Shown here piece after piece: positions 47,524 to 59,754 of a stretch of 64,000 nt of DNA. Positions within the stretch are counted from its first letter, which is position 1. Every line of letters starts with the position of its first letter. Under the pieces are notes generated by a model, which was not told where the DNA came from, made no database searches, and was given only the letters and a program-made list of their open reading frames with translations. The translations under genes were made by a program, and so were the position numbers. The stretch comes from Zygaena filipendulae (taxonomy: Eukaryota > Arthropoda > Insecta > Lepidoptera > Zygaenidae): positions 3,122,501-3,186,500 of the forward strand of contig OU015651.1 of assembly GCA_907165275.2 (NCBI GenBank). The letters are read 5' to 3'.

Positions 47524-49021
47524 CCTATTGGTATCTAATAATTGCTTTCTTTGAATTGCAATATCATAGTCTGAACTGATAGGTACTTGATAGTATGCAC
47601 TCCTGTGACAAATGTTGATTGGTACTATGACGTATTACTAGCAATATCGCGTTTTCAACCGCAAATTTTCTGGATTTCCTGATAAACTCTTTATTTCAAG
47701 ATATAAAGTTTCATGTTATAAATATTTCTCTATGGTTTCATTTACGTGTTTTTTGGGATTCCCTTACCTACATACAACGCGGCAACGGGATGAAAATCCT
47801 TTCTTAGCTTACGCCTAGACCATAAACCACTTTCTAAACCCCTTTCAAATAGTTTTCGTTATTTTGTGCATGAGTCAGTAAATGAGTGGGTGGTAAAAAT
47901 AAGGACTAGGCTATTGGATCTCATAATAACCTATACTCGTACACCGTCGCGCCCTCGCGGCGCTACTGCATTCTACCGTTCTCACCGGGCATTGCTCAAC
48001 CCATTGATACAGCTTAGTGACCCGAGACTGTTGCAGCGATACAATCAAACGTCGACCGACATCTGACCGATTTGCAGCTGTTTCCGGGTATCTGTCCAAC
48101 ACCACTGTGACGCCGCAGTGACGCCACGCAACAAACCTCCGGTGCAACCAAACAAATGTGTATTGTTTCACAAATAAAAGTTGAACAAACACTCATTAGA
48201 AGGAAGTTTTGTAATTAAGTATGTTTTGTGAATTGAAAATGGTTAGCTCTTGCGTAAATCTAGGCCATCTGACTGGCAGTTGAGAATAGAACAATCCGCA
48301 AAAGGCAATATTGTAAAAAAAAAAAACAATTCGAATCTATTTCAATCGAAGTTTTGGGCAGACGGAGAATGAAATGGTAGAACCAATTTCTAAAAATGTC
48401 GATTTCAGAACGTGATTAGATATAGACTTAGGTGAGCACGACAAGAAATAAGCATTGTAATACATAGTTTCGATTTTTTTTACCTGTATGTTTAGTTAAT
48501 TGATGTAACATTAATTATGTAAGTAGTAAGTATAACAAAGAGAGCTTTAAAAACGACATGTATGTAACAATAAGCAAGAGCCAGCAGCGAGTGTACCTAC
48601 TTAATTACAAGTGGGAAATGGTAGTGGAGCGGCCGCTATAGTGGGCATTGTGCCCGTTCACACAGGAAGAGCACACAACCTCTAGCTATTGTCTGCGAGC
48701 CTGGTACTTGGCGTGTTGACCGCATATCGGCACGACCTGGACAAACAAAATAAAAAATAATCGGTATTCAAACATTCAAACCAAGCTTTTCTATCATACA
48801 TAAACTATCATACACCGCGCTGTGAATGAAAAGATGCTCTAAAAAGGTGAGTTTGGTCACAGATAATATTGATAAAGAACTCGTTGAGTTACATTCATAA
48901 AAGTTTCGAATCAAAAGACTACTTAATAGATTATTATTATAAATATATAAGTCATCGATTTTTCAAATAAAAATAAATCTTCAATCATTTTATGGTGTGT
49001 TACCTACATAGTGACTATACT
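47524..49021. other. No recognised gene or element
   Basis: A somewhat GC-richer patch lies at 47935-48150 with short open frames on both strands, none with recognisable motifs or splice signals that I could support. Confidence 0.35.
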
Positions 49022-49023
49022 TA

Positions 49024-49953
49024 AGGTACTTGATACAAATAAGGCCTATGCTCAAATAAGGCCTATAGTGCGAAAAAGTCGTTTAATGTATTTACATCAA
49101 ATATATATTGCACGAACGTATAGACTACACCTCCACAACTCGGCAAATAGTGCGCGAGAGGCCCGCTCATGCTCACAGCGCCCGTGTTCGTCGGTCGTTC
49201 GTGGACGACGGCCGTTTTCATTGCGTGTTATTAATTTGTCGTAATTTCTATCGTATTTTATTACAGTATTTTTTAGAGTTTTATTTCAAGTTATGTACAC
49301 GGTTTACATTATAACTCATCGAAAAGGCAACTATGACTTTATTTTGTATTATTTAGGATATGTGAATTAATTATTGCGTATAACATGTATGAGGTATATG
49401 GTACGAAATAAGGCCTACTATTATATTATATATTATATGTATATATATAAATAATATATATCATATATTTTATATTATATTTAATAATATTTTTGAGAAA
49501 ATCTGTTCATTTTCTAATATTTGTTTGAATAGATATGTTGTTTTTTATAGTATTCTTTATTTCTTGTTAATATACGACGTCAAGTCTGACTAGCAATTTA
49601 AGTATAATATTTAGTCACATAAATTAAAAAGTTGCACAAGGATCTCATGAAAACGTGATAAAAAACTCAGAAATACATAATTTTATAATGATTGATAGTT
49701 TAATAACAATATTCCTATACTTTAAATATGTAGGCTTAATTAAGTCACTAGTTTTTAAAAAGGCCTAAAGCTAAGGTTTTACAATTATCTCATTTTAGTT
49801 GATTTTTAATTGAAGATTATATAATGTTTACTTAATTCATAATAAAATATTAACCAAAAAAGAAGTCCACGCTTTTATTTATCACCTTCTTCGAATAATT
49901 TATCAAATTTTGAGTGTTTGAAATTAGGTAGGCCTTATTTGTATCACTTACCT
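49024..49953. mobile_element. 0.93-kb non-autonomous TIR element with TA flanks
   Basis: The left end AGGTACTTGATACAAATAAG and the right end, inverted AGGTAAGTGATACAAATAAG, match over about 26 bases. TA lies at 49022-49023 and 49954-49955. AAGGCCTA-like motifs recur inside (about 49060, 49402, 49760). No transposase frame. Confidence 0.65.
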
Positions 49954-50135
49954 TAGTTCAATAATAATTATAGGTAAATTATTTTTAGGTTAATCATAAC
50001 CTCTTCTATGTACCTATATATATTTATAACATCGACTATTGTAATAATTCTAATCAATACCATAAAATTTTCTATATTCTAAGTTGCCTTTGACCACTCT
50101 TGATACCTAGCAAGTAGGTGCTATTTATTATGTGC

Positions 50136-50342
50136 TAGCTGTGCCCCGCGGTTTCACCAGCGGTAATTTCGCAGTTCCCGCGGGAATTCCGGGATAAAAA
50201 GTACTCTATGTCCTTTTCTGTACCCCTGACAACGTGCATCCCAAATTTCATCCCAATCCGTTAAGCCGTTTTTGCGTGCAGATTGAGTAACAAACATCCA
50301 TCCAACATCCACACTTTCACATTTATAATATTAGTAGGATTA
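50136..50342 (+). repeat. GCGGTTTCACCCGCG-family copy, near full length
   Basis: CTAGCTGTGCCCCGCGGTTT through GTTCCCGCGGGAATTCCGGG to (ATCC)n and ATAATATTAGTAGG. Confidence 0.7.
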
Positions 50343-51059
50343 TTATGTCGTCACGATCTTGTCATAGTCGTAGAGGGAATCGAACCAACAAGTACGGTGA
50401 GAAAGCTGATCCTTGGGTAAAAAATTTTGAAAAGCTAAATTTCTTTCTTTTTGTTCTTACTTAATCCTTTCCGTGGATATTTTTTTTTCTTTCATAACTT
50501 ATATTAACTTTTTTCCTTCATAACTTATATTATAAATGTCATATAATTTTGCTAACTATTTTTAGATAGGAGATCAATCTCCTATTTGACAAGAGGGGTA
50601 ATTACTGTCAACTTTCTTATTACGCTGCCAGCACACCAGAGTTCATTTGCCTGCAGTGAGCCATGAAGCAGGGAAATTTCGATCGCTATGAATAAATAAT
50701 TAGTCACGCTATGTGAATGTAATAAAGACTTGTATTATCTGTCAGTGTATCTTCCATACTGAAATAAAGCCTCAATTTACAGTTACGCCTCAATGGATTT
50801 GAAATTAAACCGATTAGAATGGCTTTGTGGAATGTGTCTAATCGTGGCCTTTAGACTGCTATTTTAAATTACAGTTACTTTGGATGATTTGTGTCGTGGA
50901 GTCGTTTTGTTTATTAGATAAATTTAATATAGAACTAGCTATTCCCCTCGCAGTTTTCCAGAGATTACTAAGTATAGGTACCTCCTACAGCAAAGATACT
51001 CTTACTTGGCTTTGCCACTCACGATCTATAAACTAAATTAAAACTATGTAAAAAAGTCA
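50343..51059. other. No recognised gene or element
   Basis: AT-rich, with a direct repeat of CATAACTTATATTA (about 50494 and 50519). Nothing else supported. Confidence 0.35.
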
Positions 51060-51290
51060 ATCGGTAGAAAACATATTGGAATTTTGTTTTAAACGGTAGA
51101 CACGTATTTTTTGCTTTTTCAAATAAATTAAAATATACTGAAATAAAGCGCATTAAAGTTTAGGTTGAGGGCGTTGTGACGTCACTAACCGTTGAAACCG
51201 CCATCCAAACTGTCAGAATAGTGACGTCACGCAAAATTTCAATTTTTTGATTACGTAAAAAAAGAAAAAAACAGAAAGAAAAAGACAGAC
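51060..51290. mobile_element. TTAGTCCGTC MITE, copy 3 (degenerate ends)
   Basis: Interior AAAGCGCATTAAAGTTTAGG as in copy 2, with GTGACGTCAC at 51176-51185 and 51221-51230. The terminal repeats are decayed. Confidence 0.6.
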
Positions 51291-51549
51291 TAAAAAATAA
51301 AAATTAGTCAACATGCCCATTGTTAAAAGAAATAAACGTAGAATAGCCTTCATTCTTTGCCCAAGATTTAGGTAGGTATAAGAAGAATTAATCATAATTA
51401 TATGTAAATCTTCTGCAATTTGCGTGTTACCTAACCTTAAAGAAAAATATAAACCTACATGTAATGCATGTGTTTACATAACAAGAATATTTCTTAGTTT
51501 AGTTACATAATCATTATTATGATATAATGATAATTATTCTTTACATTTA

Positions 51550-51655
51550 GTCCCACCATGGAGAGTCCCACGAATTCCGACACTAAAAGGTCAAGCAGAT
51601 CATTGAAGTCTTTACAGAAAATAAACTTAAACGCTATCAAAATAAGGCTTCAAAT
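51550..51655 (+). other. Weak candidate coding exon
   Basis: An acceptor-like TTCTTTACATTTAG is followed by CCCACCATGG, an ideal translation-start context. The frame opens MESPTNSDTKRSSRSLKSLQ. No convincing donor follows (only TATGTACCT near 51655), and no neighbouring exon was found. It may be chance. Confidence 0.15.
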
Positions 51656-51759
51656 ATGTACCTATAAAAAAAGTTTCTGTATTACTATGGAGAGCGTCGG
51701 GACGTTGGGTAGATATCATCTCGCGCACGGATCACGATGCCGAACGCAAGCGTAATATA

Positions 51760-52160
51760 TCTCACGAGGCCTCGTGCGAAACACTCGAGAACCATGATGA
51801 GTTTATAATGTTAAGATTGTTAAGTGTTTCGTCATTGTCTACAATGAGAGCTCAACTCTACGAATAGTGGCCGGCGCTTTTTGCAGTGTAATGCGAAATC
51901 TCTCTTTCCACACTTCGCTCTCAAAAAATTAGGTACTAACCTAACCTAACCTAACTGTACCTAGGAACTTTATGCAATAAGTATTCTAATAAGTTTTTAA
52001 CCGGTAGGTGGTCCTTGGCAAATGAACCAAGGGGCCGTAGTAAATTCGCGCGTTTGTGTTGAAATTTTGTTACAATATTGCAGTAGGTAAGTATCTACTT
52101 TTTTAAAAAGAAAGAGAGATTTCGCTTTATACGGCAATGCTGGGTGATCCTTGGAAAAAG
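51760..52160. repeat. Inverted GCGAAATCTCTCTTTC repeats around a low-copy core
   Basis: ATGCGAAATCTCTCTTTCC near 51891 and GAAAGAGAGATTTCGC near 52110 are inverted. TCCTTGG...CCAAGG hairpins occur at about 52012 and 52148. The perfect palindrome CACGAGGCCTCGTG is at 51764. Possibly one decayed element. Confidence 0.4.
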
Positions 52161-52429
52161 GACCAAGGGAATTTCATCTGTTTGTGCTTAATTATTATGG
52201 TTTTCGTTATGACTGTCACTCATCATTCATTAAGTTGTGGGAAACCTGCCCACGCAAAGGTAATATTATATTTGCTAGGCGAGACCCTTATTGACCCTCA
52301 AGTACAGACGTGGTCGCCACTCGGCTACTCCAATAGATCGAATTGATCGTGAGTATTTTGGTCGCTACTCAAATAGAATCTTATCCCTATTAAAATTATT
52401 ATTAACTATTTATTATTCGATTATAATAT

Positions 52430-52655
52430 GACTAGTTTTCCCGCGCGGTTTCACCCGCGATAATTTCGAAGTTCCCGCGGAATTGTTCCATACAAAATTT
52501 GCAAACCCTTTTCATCCCCTTAGGAGTTGAATTTTCAAAAATCCTTCCTTATTGGATACAAAGAACACACCCTCCAAGTTTCAGGTTTCTACTATCAGCG
52601 GTTTAGGTTGTGCGTTGATTCATCAGTCATTCAGGACAAAGCATTTTATATATTA
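52430..52655 (+). repeat. GCGGTTTCACCCGCG-family copy
   Basis: CTAGTTTTCCCGCGCGGTTT head, TTCATCCCCTTAGGAGTTGA and the tail CAGTCATTCAGGACAAAGCA. Confidence 0.65.
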
Positions 52656-52657
52656 TA

Positions 52658-53341
52658 GCTGTCCCCCGCGATTTCATCCGCGGTAATTTCGGAGTTCCCG
52701 TGCAGGTTACGGGAAAAAAGTACTCTATGTCATTCAGTTCCCGAGGGAATTCCGGGATAAAAACTATCCTATCTTTTAAGTTGAACCATATTATAAATGG
52801 TTGCAAAATTTTATTAAAATCCGTTCAGTAGTTTCGGAGTCCATCGCGGACAAACAACGTGACACGTGATTTATATATATTAGATTAGACTAGCTGTCCC
52901 CCGCGATTTCATCCGCGGTAATTTCGGAGTTCCCGCGGAGGTTGCGGGAAAAAAGTACTCTATGTCCTACAGTTCCCGAGGGAATTCCATGATAAAAACT
53001 ATCCTATCTTTTAAGTTGGACCATATTATAAACGGTTACAAAATTTTATCAAAATCCGTTCAGTAGTTTCGGAGTCCATCGCGGACAAACAACGTGACAC
53101 GTGATTTATATATATACTAGCTGTCCCCCGCGATTTCATCCGCGGTAATTTCGGAGTTCCCGCGGAGGTTGCGGGAAAAAAGTACTTCAATTCCCGAGGG
53201 AATTCCGGGATAAAAACTATCCTATCTTTTAAGTTGGACCATATTATAAATGGTTGCATAATTTTATCAAAATCCGTTCAGTAGTTTCGGAGTTCATCGC
53301 GGACAAAACAAACAACGTGACACGTGATTTATATATATTAG
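52658..53341 (+). repeat. Threefold tandem array of a ~228-bp interspersed repeat
   Basis: Heads AGCTGTCCCCCGCGATTTCA at about 52661, 52891 and 53119. Each unit runs through TAAAAACTATCCTATCTTTT, CAGTAGTTTCGGAG and GTGACACGTGATTTATATAT. Unit 3 lacks about 20 bases after AAAAAAGTACT. Confidence 0.85.
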
Positions 53342-54714
53342 ATTAGATTAAGATAAGATAAGATATATATGATGAACTTCGCAAAAAGTGATTTCGTTCT
53401 TTCACTTCGGTATCGTATAACATTCGAAACAATAGTTACCTAGGTACATCGTGCCTATACTGGAGTTCTTTTTGCTGTGTTGTAACTAGTGCGCCTTTCT
53501 TTTACTTTCATTGTGAATGTATCGATTATGTTTACGAGTGCAGTAATATAGTAATGCTCTCGATTCGATTGTAACTTGCAACCATTTGTTCACAATCCAT
53601 GTCGCAAATCGCTATTGTAGATATGGTAAACAACGAAAGTGGCACAGTAACTGAGATTAGGTTTTATGTAAATGGGATATTGGTGTAGGTAGAGTTGAGT
53701 AGAGTATATAATATATTTACACACAAACGAGACGGCTAGGTACTTAAAGTGGAAAACTAGGCTTGTCCTATTTAATTTGAAAAACAAGCTTACTTACACA
53801 CTTACATAACAAGCGTACTTCATAATTTAATTGGTAAATCCCCAAACTCAAATCAAGCTTAGCTATATAAACTGAATAAATAGGAAAGCTACACTTTTGG
53901 CTTAATTTAGGCTTGATTCCGTTTAAAATTTTTATAGTACCTAAATCGAGAAGGAATTTTTTTTATTGATTTCTATAATCACTGTTTAGAATTTTGCAAT
54001 AAAATTGACTAGGTACTTTAGATTTTTATCCTATCGATTGAGAAAATTTGCCGCAATCGTGTTTTAATTTTATCAATTTACTTATTCTACATCTATCTGA
54101 AAATCAAATTCTTAATTTAAGCACCTACATACTCATAATGTCTGAGACTTGAAGCCATTGTTTTTATTAAATAGCCTCTTAACAAAGCCTCGTCAATCAA
54201 ACAAAGTCAATCTCTCACCTACCTATGAGTAATTCACTTTCGCACTCCACTCTGGCTGTTGTAATAACAATACTAGTGGTTATGGCGTTCGAATAGTCAA
54301 ATTATTGCTATGGCGATATTTCGTAAGCTGTCAACAGAACCATTCCATTCATCACGGGCTGCACGACGCGGCGCAAGCGCAACACCACCTGCGGCGTTGA
54401 GGTGGTCAATTCAATTTAAAACACTACGAAACGACTTCGAATTATAATTTTTATATCGTATAATTGTCACTGACTTCCTGGGTGTTGCGCAATTAATGGT
54501 AATATTGTGTCGGAGATCGAGAGTAAACGCACAATGAAGAAGTCGGGCGGTAATTTCTTTCTATTGTTAGTGCTGTTTGTTTCTTTAGAAAGTGTTATAG
54601 CGTTATTAGATTTGCTGCGGTGGTTTGGTTTTTTTTTTTCACTTCCTTGATCATTTAGAATGATAATAAGTAAGACTTTATCGTTATTCTCCATTTATGT
54701 TATCTAATTTATCT

Positions 54715-54905
54715 CATCGAACTGACGGCCGTTGGGGACGGTGGGGTAAGCTTCCGAGAAGCGATACTTACAGACTGACTAGAGCGTAAGATAGAACGAG
54801 GACCTGGAGAAGGGTAGCGCAGGACCGTTCGTCGTGGAGAAACTTGGGGCTATTGTCCAAAAGTAGACGTCTGTCGACTGATTTATGCTATGCATCGTCA
54901 AAGTT
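54715..54905 (+). pseudogene. RTE-type LINE C-terminal remnant
   Basis: One plus frame reads TWRRVAQDRSSWRNLG around 54806-54853, a motif well known from the C-terminus of RTE-like LINE polyproteins in arthropods. A few neighbouring bases fit, then the frame decays. No catalytic part is left. Confidence 0.55.
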
Positions 54906-56072
54906 AACGGCTTTGTTCATATAAGTGACTAGATTCCACTGCGGTTTCGTCCTCGTGGATTTCGGGGCGCCATCGGGAATTCTGAACAGTATCCTATATG
55001 TTAAGTCCTCAAATCCTTGAGGACTGTAGCTAGTGAGGCCGCGAGTTTTTTTTAAGGATGAGTTCACTACTTCCAGAGATTAACACTTCAAAACTTACAT
55101 GGATAAAAAAAAACTTTTATTAAAGTCTTTATAATATTAGTGTAGACTAGATACAGTATGAGTAACGAAAATGTGTTTTGTTGTTGGACCAAAACAAACC
55201 ATTACAAATCGTCCTCAGAGAACTTTCATGCAATTTCAAAGGAAGCGAGACTTGCAGTAAGTTTTCATATTCCCGTTATAGCTCAACGTTTCGGTACTCG
55301 AACATAATTAGCTTAGCGCCAGACAGACAGACAAACTTTATTTGTTTATGGCATACCTACTTACGCACGAATTAGGGACAGTCTGCAGGCTGCAGAAAAC
55401 GTTCGGTTTTGATATTATTAGAAATGTTGTCTCATGTTACTTTTAGAATGAGTAATAATTTTATTTGGAGGATACAGTGTATCCACCACAGAGCAAATAA
55501 ATTAACTAGAGAGGACATGTAGGCGGGGCAGGCGCGCCAGTCGCCACCATTGCAAAGGAAGTTAAAGCAAATGCTCTAACTCGCCCAAAACTTCTTTTGC
55601 TGGCATCCCAAGTATATTTACCACAATATTCCCAAAACTGTGAATTTGAAAAACAGTGACTTAGTTAAAACATAACCATGAAATCGTTTAATAAATTTCT
55701 TTACGTTAATGAATGTTTTAGTGCGTGACGAATAGTTTTGTGTACGAAAATCACCCGGCGACACAGGGTTTTCATACTAAACTGAGTCGATGTCCCTTCT
55801 ATCTGTTATTTTCTGTTCTGCGGTGTATCCCATTTCATTCCAATAAATAAAAAAATTGTATTGTAGCGATTTGAAATAAATAATTCACTTTTTTGAACAT
55901 ACTTAACTTAGGTGCCTACTTTCATGTCATCATACCGGCGAATACTACTACTACTTAGACTTACCTATTAACCTATTTCTTTAGAAGCCAGTTAAAAAGT
56001 AGGTAGTCAATGGCATGTCGGGTAATTGATTTACCATTTGTATACTTTTTGAATTACCTATAGATATCGCTT

Positions 56073-56331
56073 CTTTAGAATTAAAGTGACCTTACTAAAA
56101 AATTCAATTTGTAGGAAATCGAGCGAAAACGTCTTCACTGTTCACATAACATGCACTGGTGGAAAATGCGATCAAGGAAAGTGATCGATGTCATAGGTTG
56201 TCCCCACGGACTTTTACTACTCATAATCCCAGGGCACTTGACTTTAAAGTTTTTTTATTGCAGTCATTTTATATCAATATCAGCAGTTGTTACCTACAGA
56301 AATTTTAAGTAAGGTCACTTTAATTCTAAAG
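56073..56331. mobile_element. MITE with CTTTAGAATTAAAGTGACCT inverted ends
   Basis: The right end is the reverse complement over about 25 bases (AAGTAAGGTCACTTTAATTC...). 259 bp and non-coding. Target duplication not evident. Confidence 0.65.
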
Positions 56332-56624
56332 GTTCGATACCATTTTAGAATTCAGACAGTAAATATTCTGATGATAATAATATCATAATATAATACTAAA
56401 AGAAAAAAACGACGAACTGATACATTTCGACCCAAAACTCAAAGTTGAACTCATGTCTCATAGTCACTAGTTACCTACACCAGCTATCTGTGCCCCGTTT
56501 TTTGACCCTTGCCTTCCTTGAAATAAAGGATGATCAATTAGTCCATTTTGGACTATCACACTCACACATAAAAAGAAATTTTTCAATTCGAACCAGTACC
56601 TAGTTCCTGAGATTAGAGCGTTCA

Positions 56625-56890
56625 GCCAAACAAATAAACACTTCAGCTTTATAATATTAGTACTTGTAGGTATATCCTAGCCTCTTGCAAACAAAATCCC
56701 TATGTGAACCAACAGCCCAAAAGTTTGTGAGTTTGTGAGGTTGTAATCTCAAGATCTGCTGAACTGATTTTGAAAAATCTTTTACCAAAGCCATATTATT
56801 TGTGAGTGTCAATTCCGGGTTACAATATAGCCTATTGTAACCCGGAATTCCCGCGGGAACTTCGAAGTTACCGCGGGGAGCAGCTAGCTA
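56625..56890 (-). repeat. GCGGTTTCACCCGCG-family copy
   Basis: TATAATATTAGTACTTG tail side, TTGTAATCTCAAGATCTGCT, CCCGGAATTCCCGCGGGAAC and head ACCGCGGGGAGCAGCTAG. Confidence 0.55.
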
Positions 56891-57117
56891 CTGACACTTA
56901 AACTGAATCATTTAGCTTATGAATTGGTAGCAACAGCATCGATCAATTTTAAATTCGTAAAATTGAATCACAATTGACATCTCGCTTCAGTTTGCTGAAC
57001 AAACAATCATCGCCAATTTATGTGCTGTGTTTTTATTTGATCATGTTACTTTATTCAATTTGTATTTCATAGCGTTCAATTGAAATACTCGGTTGGTAAT
57101 ATGGGCAATTATATTAC

Positions 57118-57180
57118 TACTTCTTCTTCTTCAACTATGGCAAACTATCGCGATTTATTGCATTTAATTCTGCCAATGTT
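57118..57180 (+). repeat. (CTT)n / ATGGC...CCAATG repeat unit
   Basis: CTTCTTCTTCTTCAACTATG GCAAA then, about 40 bases on, CTGCCAATGTTGAGG. Confidence 0.45.
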
Positions 57181-57555
57181 GAGGCTATAATAATGACACG
57201 ATACCTATGTACCTACCCGTAGGTACATGTGCACTCGATACGACATCCACCCGACAACAACCATGAGCCAAAAAAAATACATGGAAACAACGCCTGTAAT
57301 AAAAAATATAAACCATGTCACAATTTCAGTATTTCGCAGTGAATTTATAGGTTTTTTTAAATAATTAAAAGTTTTATGTTTTTCACACAATTACTGCGCT
57401 GTGGCAAACATGACGAGCAGCGCAGCCTAATATGAACGTTATAACAATGATGTATCGTTCGAAAATTCAACGAACGCGCAAGGGGCTGCTAATTTTAAAA
57501 TTCACCTGCCGTAAAACCATCGATACGGAAACTTCAATAGTTAGTTATATTACAT

Positions 57556-57690
57556 ACTAGCTATACAACGCGGTTTCACCCGCGTGAGTTTCGGAATTTC
57601 CGCAGGGACTCTAAAGTACGTACCCTAATTTACTTTTTAAACCTTGCCTGAACTTCCACAAATATTTCAAGATCTTAACTTAATATTTCA
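57556..57690 (+). repeat. GCGGTTTCACCCGCG-family fragment
   Basis: ACTAGCTATACAACGCGGTT TCACCCGCG head, then degenerate (CTTGCCTGAACTTCCACAAA). Confidence 0.5.
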
Positions 57691-58067
57691 AGAATTTAGG
57701 TCTTGGTATAGGAGGTAGGATACTTTCAACCTGATCTAAAAAACATCTTAAAAAAAGTTGGGGACGTCAGGGGACCTTAAGGATAAGATAAAAACCTAGG
57801 AAAAATATATTTTCGTTCAAACTCAAACTCAAACAACGTTGGTTTTCTGAACACGTCGTGTAACTTAAAAAATGCTGGACAGATTTAAATAAAATTTGGA
57901 AAGTATTCTGGCTTAGCATTTAGGATAATTTTAATCTCGGTACAATAGTTCTCGAGGGAATAAATAAATAAATAAATTTCGAAATTCACAAATTTGGAAC
58001 AGCGCGGTAAAACTAAGTACCTACCTACAGTAGGTAGTAGGTAGGTACCAAATAAATAATAATCATA

Positions 58068-58252
58068 GTAATATTAAAAATGTGAAAGTGTGGATGTTTG
58101 TTACTCAATCACGCAAAAACGGCTGAACGGATTTGGATGAAATTTGGCATGCACGTTGTCGGGGGTACAGAGAAGGACATAGGGTACTTTTTATAGCGGA
58201 ATTCCCGCGGGAGCTCCGAAATTACCGCAGGTAAAACCGCGGGGCACAGCTA
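58068..58252 (-). repeat. GCGGTTTCACCCGCG-family copy, near full length
   Basis: TGTGAAAGTGTGGATGTTTG, GGCATGCACGTTGTCGGGGG, GAATTCCCGCGGGAGCTCCG and AAAACCGCGGGGCACAGCTA; reverse of the 40232 copy. Confidence 0.68.
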
Positions 58253-58854
58253 TTAATCAAATAAAACTGAATCTAGAAAGGAGTCTATCCAAAAGCATTA
58301 ATTTCTAAAAATCTATATCTAACTATATGAAGAAGAATCACAATAATATAATATCTACTATTTTATTAAGCAAAAGTTTTGAGATTTTTCATACTGTTAA
58401 CTTTTACCTCGCTGCGTATAAGTAGGTTATTACTTACTTTTTTTGCAATCGCATCGCCGGCGATGCCGTGGGGAGTAGAAGCACCATTTCCGTTCTCACG
58501 TAGCGTAGGGACATAGTTGAGCAGGCTGTTACTTACGAAGGGTGAATATATTTTGTGTTTTCAGATGCAAACTACAGCTGGTGCATTCTAGAGAACACCT
58601 GCCTTGTAGTATTCAATGTCACTTCACATGTTTTCGAAAAGTGAATAAGTAAGTGAATAGTATTTCAACCAAAATCAAACCTGCGGATAAGCAAAACCGT
58701 AGGAAGTGGAGATCTTTACGGTAGGAAGATTGAAAAGCCTACTCAGACAAACTCAGCAATTTGTGCATTGCTTTTTAATTTCGTAAATCAGGTAACGAGG
58801 GTTAAACGTCGAATTCGAAACACATCTAAGAACGTCCAAGTTATGAAATATAGA

Positions 58855-58980
58855 TAGATGGGCAATGGGCATTGGGCAATCAACCCGGTGCTTCGGATTA
58901 AACTCGATAAAAGAACGTAAAAGGCTGGCTTTTATCCGGTTTAAACTCAAGCATGGTCAATATTGAATACAGATACCCAC
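58855..58980. mobile_element. Small palindromic element, relative of 12750-13545
   Basis: CCCGGTGCTTCGGATTAAAC and, after a short loop, the inverted CCGGTTTAAACTCAAGCA; GGCTGGCTTTTATC adjoins the loop. Confidence 0.55.
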
Positions 58981-59572
58981 CTATGTACAGTTTACATACC
59001 TACAAAATGGTGGGAGTGGGACCTCGTTAATTATCTGTATCAAACTCGTTATTAATTAACCCCTGTAATCGACCCGGCTTCATAACCCAAATTACTAAAA
59101 AAAAAAATTTCTCTCAAAATAAAATAAGACGCCGCCGTTCACATCAGCTGGGTGATTACGTCATAACTAACATGTTTTATAACACAGCTAACCGCCGCGC
59201 TAGCCAGAATAGACACCCGAACATGATTCAATACTTATTTTTTCAGTAAACTATATACAATGTTATATAAATCAAATATTCTAAAAGCAGTTCTCTTAAT
59301 TTTGTAAGGCATAAACGCTTCAATCATCTTTCTTACATATTGAAACGAGTCAAGCACTAAGTAAAAATTAAACGTCAGCGACATCTCGATTTAATTAGAA
59401 AACTTAATAATAATAGTGCAGCTACTTGACACTAGATGACATTAGTAAGAAACTATTTTTGTCATAACCTACCTCTACGATTCTGTCCGACGGCAGATGG
59501 CATTGAATCACTGAAAACAACTCTATAATTATCAACCGCTCCAATTTGAAATATTTTGTTTTATATTTATTC

Positions 59573-59754
59573 AGGTCAAACCGCACTTGAGCGTCGCCGC
59601 GCGGCAAGATATTCTCCAGAGGGCAACTCTGCCACGCCGCTTAGTGCATTTTAGTTCATGTAGAAAATATTAGAAAGAATATTTTTCTAGCAGAACGGCG
59701 CCGCTGCCGCGCAGCGCATTGTCGCTGCAGTGCCGCTCAAGTGCGGTTTGACCT
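59573..59754. mobile_element. 182-bp GC-rich MITE with 21-bp perfect inverted ends
   Basis: AGGTCAAACCGCACTTGAGC at the left and its reverse complement at the right. The interior is GC-rich (GCCGCTGCCGCGCAGCGC) in an AT-rich context. No obvious target duplication. Confidence 0.7.
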
